Source of the DNA: Mycobacterium noviomagense
Lineage (GTDB): Bacteria > Actinomycetota > Actinomycetes > Mycobacteriales > Mycobacteriaceae
Reading direction: 5' to 3'
NCBI RefSeq assembly: GCF_010731635.1
Contig: NZ_AP022583.1
Location: 62,001-126,000 of the forward strand
Length of the DNA: 64,000 bases
Positions 28,435 through 37,131 of the stretch are shown one piece after another; within the stretch, counting starts at the first letter, position 1, and every line of letters starts with the position of its first letter. The notes beneath the pieces are model-generated. The model was not told where the DNA came from and made no database searches. It was given only the letters and a program-made list of their open reading frames with translations. Made by a program: the position numbers and the translations under genes.

Positions 28435-28967
28435 GGTTCGTCGAAATACCTGGACTTGTCCAGCAGCCGGCGGTCGCGCTCGAGTTGACGGTCCTGATGG
28501 TAGGCCTCAACCTGATCGGCCACCCATTCTTCGAGCAGGCGTTGCTGCAGGGTGAACATTTCTTTTTCTTCGTCGGGCTCGGCATGGTCGTAGCCCAGCA
28601 GATGCAGCACACCATGGATCGTCAGCAGCGCCAGCTCGTGACCCAGCGAATGACCGGCCCCAGCGGCCTGCTCGGCGGCGAATTCGGGGCACAGCACGAT
28701 ATCGCCGAGCATGCCGGGTCCAGGCTCGGGCGCGTCGGGGCGTCCTCCCGGCTCGAGCTCGTCCATGGGGAAGCTCATCACGTCGGTCGGGCCGGGCAGG
28801 TCCATCCACCGCATGTGCAGGTCGGCCATCGAGGCGGTGTCCAGCAGCACCATCGACAGCTCGGCGGATGGGTTGACGTCCATCTTGTCGAGGACGAACC
28901 GGGCCACGCTGACCAGTTCGGCTTCCGAGACGTCGATGCCCGACTCGTTGGATACCTCGATGCTCAT
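28431..28967 (-). CDS. ybeY: Endoribonuclease YbeY
   Basis: This 178-residue metalloprotein has the zinc signature [17 protein letters not shown] near residue 115, with three His ligands. [11 protein letters not shown] and GDIVLCPE are further conserved family blocks. YbeY takes part in 16S rRNA 3'-end maturation and 70S quality control. It lies in the phoH-ybeY-hlyC-like-era operon, whose order is widely conserved. Confidence 0.95.
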   Translation of the reverse strand: MSIEVSNESGIDVSEAELVSVARFVLDKMDVNPSAELSMVLLDTASMADLHMRWMDLPGPTDVMSFPMDELEPGGRPDAPEPGPGMLGDIVLCPEFAAEQAAGAGHSLGHELALLTIHGVLHLLGYDHAEPDEEKEMFTLQQRLLEEWVADQVEAYHQDRQLERDRRLLDKSRYFDEP

Positions 28968-28978
28968 GGCTTCACCAG

Positions 28979-30019
28979 CTACTGGCGATGACGCACGCCC
29001 GACGCGCGCCGCGCGGCTCGGTTCATCAGGCCGGGTTCCTCGTATTTGGCGTAGGCGTCGACGATTTCGGACACCAGCCGATGGCGGACCACGTCGGCAC
29101 TGGTGAGGTACGAGATGTGAATGTCGTCGATGCCCTCCAAGATTTCTACTGCAGCCCGCAGCCCCGAGGTGGCGCCTCCCGGCAGGTCGATCTGCGTAAT
29201 GTCGCCGGTGACAACGACTTTCGAGCCGAAACCCAGCCGAGTGAGGAACATCTTCATCTGCTCGGGCGTGGTGTTCTGCGCCTCGTCGAGGATGATGAAG
29301 GCGTCGTTCAGGGTTCTTCCACGCATATAGGCGAGCGGCGCTACCTCAATCACCCCGGCGCTCATCAGCTTCGGGATCAGCTCGGGATCCATCATGTCGT
29401 AGAGCGCGTCGTACAGCGGCCGTAAGTACGGGTCGATCTTCTCGCTCAGGGTGCCCGGCAAGAAGCCAAGGCGCTCACCAGCTTCCACGGCGGGCCGCGT
29501 CAAGATGATGCGGGTGACCTCTTTGCTCTGTAGCGCGTTGACCGCCTTGGCCATCGCCAGATACGTTTTGCCGGTGCCGGCTGGGCCGATCCCGAACACG
29601 ATGGTGTTCGCGTCGATTGCGTCGACATAGTGCTTCTGGTTGAGTGTCTTGGGCCGAATTGTCTTGCCGCGCCGGGACAAGATATCCAGGGTGAGCACCT
29701 CAGCCGGTGACTCGTTGCCGGTGCCGACCAGTATCCCCACACTGTGGCGCACCGCTTCCGGTGTCAGTGGCTGGCCGCTGGCCACGATCGTGACAAGTTC
29801 GGCGATCACCCGTTCGGCGAGCGCAACGTCGGCTGGCTCACCGGTGAGGGTGATGGCGTTGCCGCGCGCATGCAGATCCGCGGCCAATGTGCGTTCGAGT
29901 GCGCGCAGGTTCTCGTCAGCCGAACCCAGCAGGCCCACGACGAGGTCGGGCGGAACGTCGATGCTGCTGCGAACCTGAGACGAGGCCGGGTCAGCAGCGT
30001 TGGTCTCGCGGGGCGTCAC
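28979..30019 (-). CDS. phoH: PhoH-like ATPase
   Basis: This 346-residue protein corresponds to Rv2368c (PhoH1). An N-terminal KH-like region precedes the ATPase core, with Walker [12 protein letters not shown] near 142, Walker [16 protein letters not shown] near 240, and [14 protein letters not shown]. The family couples NTP hydrolysis to RNA unwinding or decay. GTG start. It is first in a run of closely spaced ribosome-maturation genes, 11 bp before ybeY. Confidence 0.94.
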   Translation of the reverse strand: MTPRETNAADPASSQVRSSIDVPPDLVVGLLGSADENLRALERTLAADLHARGNAITLTGEPADVALAERVIAELVTIVASGQPLTPEAVRHSVGILVGTGNESPAEVLTLDILSRRGKTIRPKTLNQKHYVDAIDANTIVFGIGPAGTGKTYLAMAKAVNALQSKEVTRIILTRPAVEAGERLGFLPGTLSEKIDPYLRPLYDALYDMMDPELIPKLMSAGVIEVAPLAYMRGRTLNDAFIILDEAQNTTPEQMKMFLTRLGFGSKVVVTGDITQIDLPGGATSGLRAAVEILEGIDDIHISYLTSADVVRHRLVSEIVDAYAKYEEPGLMNRAARRASGVRHRQ

Positions 30020-30122
30020 GTGGTGCCTTATGCCTGCTTTCTGCGTTTTTGTGGTCGATGTATCGGTCTGCCAGTCTACCGCCGAGCACCGTCACACCCC
30101 AATGTTCAGCAGCTCGCCGCGA

Positions 30123-30647
30123 TCAGCGCCGCAGCAGCGTATTGGCGGGCAGATCTTTGTCGAGCACCTTGTGCGCCTGGACAGCACCGGTAATGGGCAG
30201 CTGTGTCTCGTCGAGCAGACCAATCTGGACCAGCAGCGACGCCTGGTCCCAGTAGATCCGCTCGTAGGCGACTTTGCCCTTGTCGATGCCCATGACAACG
30301 ACCACCGGCAGCAGCACCGTGCGCCCGGTCGGTGCCACGTTCGGCAGAAATGCCGGCACCGGGACGTCATGGGTGAACGACATGATCATCTCGTCGACGA
30401 CGCGATCGGTGCCCACCGTGCGGCACACCGGGATGATCGTCGTGTCTGCGGGCCAATGGCCGATGAAGTACTTGTCGTAGAAGTCCGTCAGCTCGTCGAT
30501 GCCGACGCCGCCCGCCATGGTGGGAACGTGATTGACGAAGGCGTCCGCAGTCATCGTCGCCATAGTCGCGGCCACATCCTTGGCCACGAACTCGTGAGCA
30601 ACGTGCTCGTCGAAAATTGCGCTCAAATCGTATGTGTCATTGCTCAT
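30123..30647 (-). CDS. SnoaL/NTF2-like protein
   Basis: This 174-residue protein has a cone-shaped NTF2-like fold: an N-terminal helix pair (LSAIFDEHVAHEFVAKDVAATMATM), an acidic ligand-pocket region (GGVGIDELTDFYDKYFIGHWP) and a curved sheet with VDEMIMSFTHD and GKVAYERIYWDQASLLVQIG. Proteins like this act as cyclases, isomerases or stress-linked binding proteins; the substrate is not evident. ATG 30647 (MSNDTYD) has a GGGAGT upstream. M. tuberculosis carries a PE_PGRS gene and small ORFs here instead. Confidence 0.72.
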   Translation of the reverse strand: MSNDTYDLSAIFDEHVAHEFVAKDVAATMATMTADAFVNHVPTMAGGVGIDELTDFYDKYFIGHWPADTTIIPVCRTVGTDRVVDEMIMSFTHDVPVPAFLPNVAPTGRTVLLPVVVVMGIDKGKVAYERIYWDQASLLVQIGLLDETQLPITGAVQAHKVLDKDLPANTLLRR

Positions 30648-30752
30648 GGGCACTCCCTTAACCATCGGTTCGAGAGTGGCACGCCCGCCTCTCAGACGGA
30701 ACAGAATTCGCCGAGATTGACGTCAGCGCCGAAAAACGGCAACTTGGCTGCG

Positions 30753-31544
30753 CTACCGTCGATTTCGCCGCGAGTCAGCTCGCCCATCCTCGCCGGGTTG
30801 GTCCCACCTCGGTGTCAGCACACCTAAGGCTCCCAACGCGACGGCGGCCGCGCTCGACGTTCGCAGCACGCTCGGACCCAGCCGCACCGCGGCCGCGCCC
30901 GCCTTCGTCAACGCGGCGATCTCGTCGTCGGCGATGCCGCCCTCGGGACCGACCACGAGCATCAACGAATTCGCCTGTGCCAGCGAAACATCGGTCAGCG
31001 CAGAGGCGGCGGACTCGTGCAGCGCCAGCACTGTCGCACCTGCGGCCACCTCGTCGCGAATTCGCTGGATGAGCGCCGCGGTGGAGGCCACCCCTTCGAC
31101 CGGCGGGATATACGCCCGGCGGGATTGGCGGGCAGCCGAGCGGGCGGCGGCGCGCCACCGGCGCAGACCTTTGTCGACACGCGCGCCGTCCCAGCGGGCC
31201 ACACAGCGCGCCGCCTGCCATGCCAGGAACGCGTCAGCGCCCGCCTCGGTGGCCAGCTCGATCGCCAATTCCGAACGCTCCGATTTGGGCAGCGCCTGCA
31301 CCACCGTCACCGGCGGCTTCGCGGGCGCTACGGTCCACCGGTTCAGGACCCGGGCTCGCAACCCGTCGCGGCTGGTCTCCTCCACCACGCAGCCGGCCTG
31401 GCTACCCGCACCGTCGCCGAGCACGAGGTGTTCACCGGGACGGATCCGGCGCACCGTAGCGGCATGAAATCCCTCGTCACCGGAGACGACGGCCACCGCG
31501 CCGGTGTCGGGCAGCGCGTCGACGTAGAACAAGGTCGCCACCAC
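30753..31544 (-). CDS. rsmE: 16S rRNA (uracil1498-N3)-methyltransferase RsmE
   Basis: This 263-residue SPOUT-family methyltransferase has an N-terminal PUA-like domain (about 1-75) and a C-terminal trefoil knot. The SAM-binding motifs are [15 protein letters not shown] near 202 and [18 protein letters not shown] near 230. [20 protein letters not shown] is also typical. It methylates U1498 of 16S rRNA. It follows dnaJ2 by 16 bp, as Rv2372c does in M. tuberculosis. Confidence 0.94.
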   Translation of the reverse strand: MVATLFYVDALPDTGAVAVVSGDEGFHAATVRRIRPGEHLVLGDGAGSQAGCVVEETSRDGLRARVLNRWTVAPAKPPVTVVQALPKSERSELAIELATEAGADAFLAWQAARCVARWDGARVDKGLRRWRAAARSAARQSRRAYIPPVEGVASTAALIQRIRDEVAAGATVLALHESAASALTDVSLAQANSLMLVVGPEGGIADDEIAALTKAGAAAVRLGPSVLRTSSAAAVALGALGVLTPRWDQPGEDGRADSRRNRR

Positions 31545-31560
31545 GTGCGGCGCCTACCGA

Positions 31561-32724
31561 CTAGCGGCCGGTGAAGGTTTCACGCAGCCGGCTGAACAGG
31601 CCGCCGCCGGCGTTGCCGTGGGCGGACCGGACTTCGGGCACGTCGCGGCTGCGACGGCTTTTGAGCTCACGCAGCAGTTCGGCGTCGCGTTTGTCCAGAT
31701 GCGTCGGCACGACCACCTCGACATGCACTTGCAGGTCGCCGCGAGTGCCGGAGCGAAGGTGCGGCATTCCGTGACCGCTCAGCGTGATCGTCGAACCCGG
31801 CTGGGTACCGGCCGGGATAGCGACCTCGGTGGGGCCGTCGAGAATGTCGTCGATCGTGACTGTGGTGCCCAGTGCCGCGTCGACCATCGGGACCCCGATC
31901 GTGCAGTGCAGGTGGTCGCCGTCGCGCAGGAAGATGTCGTGAGGTTGTTCGTGCACCTCGACGTACAGGTCGCCGGCCGGGCCACCGCCGGGACCCACTT
32001 CACCCTGGGCCGCCAGACGCACCCGCATCCCGTTGCCGACACCGGCGGGAATCTTGACGGTGATCTCGCGACGCGCCCGCACACGGCCGTCACCGCCGCA
32101 CTGATAGCAGGGGTCGAGGATGACCTCACCGACTCCGCGGCAGGTCGGGCACGGCCGTGACGTCATCACCTGGCCCAGCAGCGACCGCTGGACTGACTGG
32201 ACTTCCCCGCGACCGCCGCAGGTGTCGCAGCGCACAGGACCGGAGTTGCCGTTGGTGCCGCGGCCGTGGCAGCGGTCGCACAACACCGCGGTGTCGACGG
32301 TGACCTGCTTTGTGACGCCGGTTGCGCACTCTTCGAGGTCCATGCGCATCCGCAGCAGCGAGTCCGAGCCCGGCCGGACTCGTCCCACCGGACCACGAGA
32401 TCCCGAACCCGCGCCGAAGCCGCTGCCGAAGCCACCACCGAAGAACGCTTCGAACACGTCACCGAGACCACCGAAGCCTGGGAAGCCGTTGGCCGACATC
32501 CCGGCGCTCTCCAGTGGGTCTCCGCCCATGTCGACGATGCGACGCTTCTCCGGGTCAGACAGCACCTCGTAGGCCATGCTGATTTCTTTGAATTTCGCCT
32601 GCGCTTCTTCGTCCGGGTTGACGTCGGGATGCAGTTCGCGCGCCAGCTTGCGATAGGCGCGTTTAATCTCCGTATCGCTGGCGTTTTTGCTCACGCCGAG
32701 CAGACCGTAATAATCGCGTGCCAC
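31561..32724 (-). CDS. dnaJ2: Chaperone DnaJ2 (Hsp40)
   Basis: This 387-residue co-chaperone has a J domain (1-70) with the HPD motif in [13 protein letters not shown] and a Gly/Phe-rich linker (about 75-120). Four zinc motifs follow: [24 protein letters not shown] and CYQCGGDG (about 145-215). A substrate-binding beta domain and C-terminal dimer region complete it. It stimulates DnaK. It is transcribed with hrcA (72 bp upstream) and rsmE. Confidence 0.96.
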   Translation of the reverse strand: MARDYYGLLGVSKNASDTEIKRAYRKLARELHPDVNPDEEAQAKFKEISMAYEVLSDPEKRRIVDMGGDPLESAGMSANGFPGFGGLGDVFEAFFGGGFGSGFGAGSGSRGPVGRVRPGSDSLLRMRMDLEECATGVTKQVTVDTAVLCDRCHGRGTNGNSGPVRCDTCGGRGEVQSVQRSLLGQVMTSRPCPTCRGVGEVILDPCYQCGGDGRVRARREITVKIPAGVGNGMRVRLAAQGEVGPGGGPAGDLYVEVHEQPHDIFLRDGDHLHCTIGVPMVDAALGTTVTIDDILDGPTEVAIPAGTQPGSTITLSGHGMPHLRSGTRGDLQVHVEVVVPTHLDKRDAELLRELKSRRSRDVPEVRSAHGNAGGGLFSRLRETFTGR

Positions 32725-32796
32725 GCCTAACCTTTCCCAAGCCGCTCTCGGGCCGCCTTTAGGCGGCTGTCCAGAAGTTCTGCAGCGGGTGCGCGG

Positions 32797-33828
32797 TCAT
32801 CGAGCACCCAGCACTTCGCCGATGTACATAGCAACCGCAGCCACGCTAGCGATAGTTCCCGGATAGTCCATTCGGGTCGGACCCAGCACGCCCATTCCCC
32901 CGTAGATGGTGTCCTGGGTGCCATAGGCGGTCGACACCACCGACGCAGCCGCCATTTCTTCGGCCTCGTTCTCATGACCGATGCGCACGGTCACCTTGCC
33001 GGCTTCCTGCTGCGCGGCAAGCAGGCGCAGCACCACAACCTGTTCCTCGAGTGCTTCGAGGATCGAGCGCAACGACCCACCGAAGTCGGCGGTGTTGCGG
33101 GTCAGGTTAGCGGTGCCACCCATCACCAACCGTTCTTCGTTGTGCTCAACCAGCGATTCCACCAGTACGGTTGCTGCCCGGCCGACGGCGTCGCCCAGCC
33201 CGCCGGCACCGTCCAAGCCTTCGGCCAATTCCGCGACGGCGGCCGATGCCGCGGTGAGCTTTTTGCCTTCCAGGGCATGGCAGAGCATGTCGCGCAACTG
33301 CGAGAGCTGGTGCTCGTCGATGACATCGCCTAGTTCGACGATGCGCTGGTCGACCCGCCCGGTGTCGGTGATCACGACCATCAACAGCCGAGCCGGCGTC
33401 AGCGCGATCACTTCCAGGTGCCGCACGGTCGACGTCGACAGCGTCGGATACTGCACGACCGCTACCTGGCGGGTGAGCTGCGCCAGCAGCCGCACCGCGC
33501 GGCGCAGCACGTCGTCCAGGTCGACACCGGACTCCAAAAATTTCTGGATGGCGCGACGCTCGGCGGCGGACAGCGGCTTGACACCATCGAGCCGGTCGAC
33601 GAATTCGCGGTATCCCTTTTCGGTCGGTACGCGTCCCGAGCTGGTGTGCGGCTGTGTGATGTAGCCTTCGGCCTCCAGCACAGCCATGTCGTTGCGGACG
33701 GTAGCGCTGGACACGCCTAGGTTGTGCCGCTCCAGCAAGGCCTTCGAGCCGATCGGTTCCTTGGTGGCGACGAAGTCGGCGACGATGGCGCGCAGCACCT
33801 CAAAGCGACGATCGTCGGCACTTCCCAT
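32797..33828 (-). CDS. hrcA: Heat-inducible transcription repressor HrcA
   Basis: This 343-residue repressor has an N-terminal winged helix ([21 protein letters not shown], then [16 protein letters not shown] and [14 protein letters not shown]) and a GAF-like dimerisation domain. It represses groES/groEL by binding CIRCE elements. I saw no CIRCE upstream of hrcA itself, so the operon may be driven otherwise. ATG 33828 ([10 protein letters not shown]) matches Rv2374c; the upstream extension is not conserved. Confidence 0.95.
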   Translation of the reverse strand: MGSADDRRFEVLRAIVADFVATKEPIGSKALLERHNLGVSSATVRNDMAVLEAEGYITQPHTSSGRVPTEKGYREFVDRLDGVKPLSAAERRAIQKFLESGVDLDDVLRRAVRLLAQLTRQVAVVQYPTLSTSTVRHLEVIALTPARLLMVVITDTGRVDQRIVELGDVIDEHQLSQLRDMLCHALEGKKLTAASAAVAELAEGLDGAGGLGDAVGRAATVLVESLVEHNEERLVMGGTANLTRNTADFGGSLRSILEALEEQVVVLRLLAAQQEAGKVTVRIGHENEAEEMAAASVVSTAYGTQDTIYGGMGVLGPTRMDYPGTIASVAAVAMYIGEVLGAR

Positions 33829-33986
33829 CACGATTACCCTCCTGATCGGCTCTATTTTACGGGCAGCATCACTGCCTTCACGGTGATCAGGAGCGCGCAC
33901 CCCATCCCTCAGCCGTTTTCAGTCTGCATTGTCGGCGCGCTAGCCTTGTAGACCATGCGCACGTCGAGCCGGGGCGACGCAGCGAA

Positions 33987-34301
33987 ATGATCTTCAAAGG
34001 TGTGCGGGAAGGCAAGCCGTACCCCGACCATGGCCTGTCCTATCGGGACTGGTCACGAATACCGCCCCGGCAAATACGGCTTGACGAATTGGTCACTACC
34101 ACAACGGTTCTGGCGTTGGACCGGCTGCTATCGGAAGACTCCACCTTCTACGGCGACTTGTTTCCGCACGCGGTCAAGTGGAAGGGCATCGTCTACCTCG
34201 AAGACGGTCTGCACCGGGCCGTGCGTGCGGCACTGCGCAATCGCACTGTGCTGCATGCGCGGCTACTGGATTTGGACATGCCGCTGGGCCAGCAGGCTTA
34301 G
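33987..34301 (+). CDS. Conserved hypothetical protein, Rv2375 family
   Basis: This 104-residue soluble protein is nearly identical in pattern to Rv2375, with IRLDELVTTTTVLALDRLL, YGDLFPHAVKW and YLEDGLHRAVRAALRNR. The layout (a short strand-rich body with a His-containing DGLHR motif) suggests a small ParB/sulfiredoxin-like fold, but no catalytic site can be named. It is divergent from hrcA. Function is unknown. Confidence 0.85.
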   Translation: MIFKGVREGKPYPDHGLSYRDWSRIPPRQIRLDELVTTTTVLALDRLLSEDSTFYGDLFPHAVKWKGIVYLEDGLHRAVRAALRNRTVLHARLLDLDMPLGQQA

Positions 34302-34366
34302 CAGCGGTCACGTTCGGGCGCCGTCAAGTGTCGAGGTAGGTAAGACCACCGTCAAGGAGGTAAGCC

Positions 34367-34963
34367 ATGCCACGACTTAACGGAGTTTCCGACCGCGAGG
34401 CGGGACTCACCACGAAGATCGTCTTCTTCTTCACCAGGCGCCAGTTGGCCAAGATGGCGGGCCGCGAAACCGAGACCATGCTCGAACCGCTGCGCATGTA
34501 TGCCCACATCCCGAAGTTGTTGAGCGGTTACGGCAAACTCGAGCAGGCAGTCGCGAAACTGGATCTGCTCGACCTGCGGCATCGAGCATTGGCCGAACTG
34601 AAGGCCGCGACAACAGTTCGCTGCGAATACTGCATTGACCTCGGTTCCCAGATCGCACGCCGGTGGGGGCTGAGCGACGAGGAATTGCTTGCGCTGCCGA
34701 CATACCGCACCGCGGCATGCTTCTCCGACGTGGACAAGCTGGTGCTCGAGTACGCATCGGCGATGAGCCGCACACCGGTCGAGGTGAGCGACGAGATGTT
34801 CGATGCGCTGCGCCGGCATTTCAGCACCGCGGCGCTCGTCGAGCTCACCCACGTCATCGCGCTGGAGAATCTGCGGGCCCGGTTCAACCTGGCGCTCGGT
34901 ATCGGGTCATCGGGATTCTCCGAGGGCATGGTGTGCGCGCTGCCCGACGCCGACGGCCGGTGA
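34367..34963 (+). CDS. Carboxymuconolactone decarboxylase/AhpD-like protein paired with an ECF41 sigma factor
   Basis: This 198-residue all-helical protein has the AhpD-type redox motif CEYC in the segment TTVRCEYCIDLGSQIARRWG (near 85-90) and a downstream His in VIALENL-type helix context. AhpD-like proteins use the Cys pair in peroxide or disulphide chemistry. Such genes are the standard partner of ECF41 sigma factors, and here the stop overlaps the sigma factor's GTG by 4 bp. The Shine-Dalgarno AAGGAGG lies 5 bp before ATG 34367. It is probably part of the regulon of that sigma factor. Confidence 0.85.
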   Translation: MPRLNGVSDREAGLTTKIVFFFTRRQLAKMAGRETETMLEPLRMYAHIPKLLSGYGKLEQAVAKLDLLDLRHRALAELKAATTVRCEYCIDLGSQIARRWGLSDEELLALPTYRTAACFSDVDKLVLEYASAMSRTPVEVSDEMFDALRRHFSTAALVELTHVIALENLRARFNLALGIGSSGFSEGMVCALPDADGR

Positions 34964-35835
34964 CCGACACTCTCACGGCGCGGTTCGAGGCGGCGCGCCC
35001 GCACCTGAGCGCTCTTGCGTACCGAATGCTCGGGTCGCTGCAGGACGCCGAGGATGCGGTGCAGGAAGCGTGGCTGCGTCTGAACCGCGATCAAGCGGGC
35101 GTTGAGGACATCGCGAACCTCGACGCCTGGCTGACCACCGTGGTGGCGCGGATCTGCCTGAACGCCTTGCGTGCCCGGCGCGTTCGCCGCGGCGAAGAGC
35201 TGGTCCCGCAGGTACCCGACCCGATTGTGGACGCGGTCGGGGAATTCGACCCCGAACACCGGGCGATGCTGGCCGACGCGGTCGGGCTGGCGTTGTTCGT
35301 CGTGCTCGACACCCTGCCGCCGGCCGAGCGGCTGGCGTTCGTGCTGCACGACGTGTTCGCCCTGCCCTTCGAGCAGATAGCGCCGACCGTGGAGCGGTCG
35401 CCGGAGGCCACCCGCAAGCTCGCCAGCCGGGCACGCCGGCGGATCCAGGATGCGGCCCCCGTTCCCGACGCTGACCTGGCTGCTCAACGGGAGGTCGTCG
35501 ACGCGTTCTTCGCGGCCGGGCACGCCGGCGACTTCGACCGCCTGATCTCCGTCCTGCACCCAGACGTGGCGTTGCACGGGGACTTCGGCCCAGGCGCGGT
35601 CCGCGCGGTGCGGGGCGCGTCGGCGGTGGCCGGGCTGGCGCGAGGTTATGCCGCACCGGAGCGCGAAGTGCGGCCTGCCACGGTCAACGGTGCAGCCGGC
35701 GCGGTGGTGTTCGTGGCCGGGCGGCCGGCCGCGGTAATGGGCTTTGTCGTGCGCGACGGACGAATCGCCGCGATCGACGTGCTCGCCGATCCGGCGCGCC
35801 TGGCCACGATCGAGCTCGGCGCTGTGGGCGGCTAG
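34960..35835 (+). CDS. ECF41-type RNA polymerase sigma factor with C-terminal SnoaL domain (SigJ-like)
   Basis: This 291-residue protein has sigma region 2 (about 1-75, ALAYRMLGSLQDAEDAVQEAWLRL) and region 4 (about 105-165, LPPAERLAFVLHDVFALPFEQIA and SPEATRKLASRARRRI). A SnoaL-like C-terminal domain (about 175-290) replaces an anti-sigma factor, the hallmark of ECF41. In that group the C-terminal domain itself tunes activity. The GTG start at 34960 is fixed by the GTGA overlap with the AhpD-like gene. It converges on a cfp2-like gene with stops overlapping at CTAG. Confidence 0.9.
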   Translation: MTDTLTARFEAARPHLSALAYRMLGSLQDAEDAVQEAWLRLNRDQAGVEDIANLDAWLTTVVARICLNALRARRVRRGEELVPQVPDPIVDAVGEFDPEHRAMLADAVGLALFVVLDTLPPAERLAFVLHDVFALPFEQIAPTVERSPEATRKLASRARRRIQDAAPVPDADLAAQREVVDAFFAAGHAGDFDRLISVLHPDVALHGDFGPGAVRAVRGASAVAGLARGYAAPEREVRPATVNGAAGAVVFVAGRPAAVMGFVVRDGRIAAIDVLADPARLATIELGAVGG

Positions 35836-36356
35836 CCGGTTCCGGCAGTGGCCGTCTGGATCAAAGCGACTGCGGAGTCGTGCGCCATCATCCAGTTGCC
35901 GCCGTCGTTGACGAACGTGTAGTTCTGCGTGACCGGTGCCGCGAGCTTCGGCCCCGTGGTGGTCACGTCGGCGGTGACGTTCGGACCGGCTTGCTGGATG
36001 TTCGTCACGTTGAAGTTTTCAGGGAAATACCCGGCTCGGTACGCCTGGCGCAGTTTGTGGTCGGCGTCGTGGCCCTCGTTTGGCGGGATGCCGCCTTGAA
36101 CCAGATTGTTCTTGGTCGTGTAGGACACACCGGGATCAGTGACCTGGTTGCAGAGGGTGGCCAACTGGTCCGGGGTCGGCAGGCCGGGTGCCGGCGGCGC
36201 CGGTGGCGGCGGCTGGTCCGGCAGCGGTGCGCTGAAGACAACGGGCTGCGGCTGGGCGGTGGCAGCGCCACTGGAGGCGAGGGAAGTCGCGCCCGCTGCT
36301 GCGGCTGCGATTGCGGCGACGGCTGCAACACCTGTGACGATGGGTTTTACGGTCAT
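35832..36356 (-). CDS. CFP2/MTB12-family secreted protein, second copy
   Basis: This 174-residue exported protein has a signal peptide (TVKPIVTGVAAVAAIAAAAAGATS) and a Pro-rich stretch after PVVFSAPLPDQ. The family core (about 70-170) reads VSYTTKNNLVQGG, NFNVTNIQQAGPNVTADVT and PVTQNYTFVND. It is a diverged paralogue of the gene at 36552, which is head to head with it. The two share the start context GATCGAAAGGAC-ATGACCGT. Proteins of this family are secreted and immunodominant in tuberculosis; their function is unknown. Confidence 0.85.
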   Translation of the reverse strand: MTVKPIVTGVAAVAAIAAAAAGATSLASSGAATAQPQPVVFSAPLPDQPPPPAPPAPGLPTPDQLATLCNQVTDPGVSYTTKNNLVQGGIPPNEGHDADHKLRQAYRAGYFPENFNVTNIQQAGPNVTADVTTTGPKLAAPVTQNYTFVNDGGNWMMAHDSAVALIQTATAGTG

Positions 36357-36551
36357 GGCGGTCCTTTCGATTCGGACGTACGCGTTGGTGTCATTGTGCA
36401 GTTCACGTGCTCGGTGCTGACCGTTTTGTCGTAACTCCCCTCTGTTGCGTTACATCGCCGCTGGTCGGCGGCCCGCGTGTAACACGACCGGCCAGCCATA
36501 CGAAACACCAGTATCAGGATCAACAATCACAACTGCTACCACATCGACATC
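36357..36551. promoter_or_regulatory. Divergent promoter region between the two cfp2-like genes
   Basis: This 195-bp gap separates two head-to-head paralogues. Both arms end in a similar ribosome-binding context (ATCGAAAGGAC just before ATG), as expected if the genes and their leaders arose by inverted duplication. No clear -10/-35 pair could be chosen by eye. Confidence 0.45.
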
Positions 36552-37067
36552 GTGGCGATCGAAAGGACAGCAATGACCGTGAAAACACTGGCCTCCGGTA
36601 TGGCGGCGGTAGCCGCAATCGGCGCCGCAGCCGCAGGACTGAGCGGCCTTGTATCCACCGTGCCGTCTCCGGTGCAGCCTGTCGTCTTCGGCGCACCTCT
36701 GCCGCAGGATCAAACCGCTACCCTGCCCACCGCCGACCAGTTGTCCACCGTCCTGACCAGCTTGGCCAATCCCAACGTTCCGTTTGCGAACAAGGGCGGA
36801 CTTGTCGAAGGCGGCATCAGCCCCACTGAAGCTCACATGGCCGACCACGCTCTGCAAAAGGCGGCCAAGCGCGGCCAGCTGCCGTTGTCGTTCAACGTCT
36901 CGAATATCCAGCCCGCCGGCGCCGGCTCGGCCACGGCCGACGTGGCTGTCTCGGGCCCCAAGCTCACCGCGCCGGTCACCCAGAACGTCACGTTCGTGAA
37001 CCAGGGCGGCTGGGTGCTCTCGCGCAGCTCGGCGATGTCGCTGCTGCAGGCGGCGTCGGCGGTCTAG
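36552..37067 (+). CDS. cfp2: Low-molecular-weight secreted antigen CFP2 (MTB12) homologue
   Basis: This 171-residue protein closely follows Rv2376c. It has a signal peptide ([17 protein letters not shown]), then [35 protein letters not shown] and [21 protein letters not shown], ending [18 protein letters not shown]. In M. tuberculosis cfp2 is on the same strand as mbtG and mbtH. Here it is inverted, and its stop codon overlaps the stop of the mbtH remnant at the CTAG palindrome. It should be secreted by the Sec system. Confidence 0.93.
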   Translation: MAIERTAMTVKTLASGMAAVAAIGAAAAGLSGLVSTVPSPVQPVVFGAPLPQDQTATLPTADQLSTVLTSLANPNVPFANKGGLVEGGISPTEAHMADHALQKAAKRGQLPLSFNVSNIQPAGAGSATADVAVSGPKLTAPVTQNVTFVNQGGWVLSRSSAMSLLQAASAV

Positions 37068-37131
37068 CCTGCGTCTACCGCCTCGCGCAGACTCTTCGGC
37101 CGTAGTCGTCACCGAAGGGATTGGTGCTCAT
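37064..37131 (-). pseudogene. mbtH: mbtH remnant with large internal deletion
   Basis: ATG 37131 opens with the MbtH N-terminus (MSTNPFGDD), overlapping the end of mbtG by 23 bp as an intact mbtH would. After nine codons the frame fails. From 37105 down to the stop at 37064 a different frame reads [13 protein letters not shown], matching the MbtH C-terminus (LRPKSLRDAM... in M. tuberculosis). About 50 codons, including the conserved Trp-containing core, are missing, and the two ends are out of frame. Read straight through, it gives an 18-residue peptide. MbtH-like proteins are small partners that activate or stabilise NRPS adenylation domains, so this copy cannot work. Confidence 0.88.

Noticed and set aside
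33829..33986. CIRCE element upstream of hrcA
   Set aside because: No TTAGCACTC/GAGTGCTAA inverted repeat is present in the gap.
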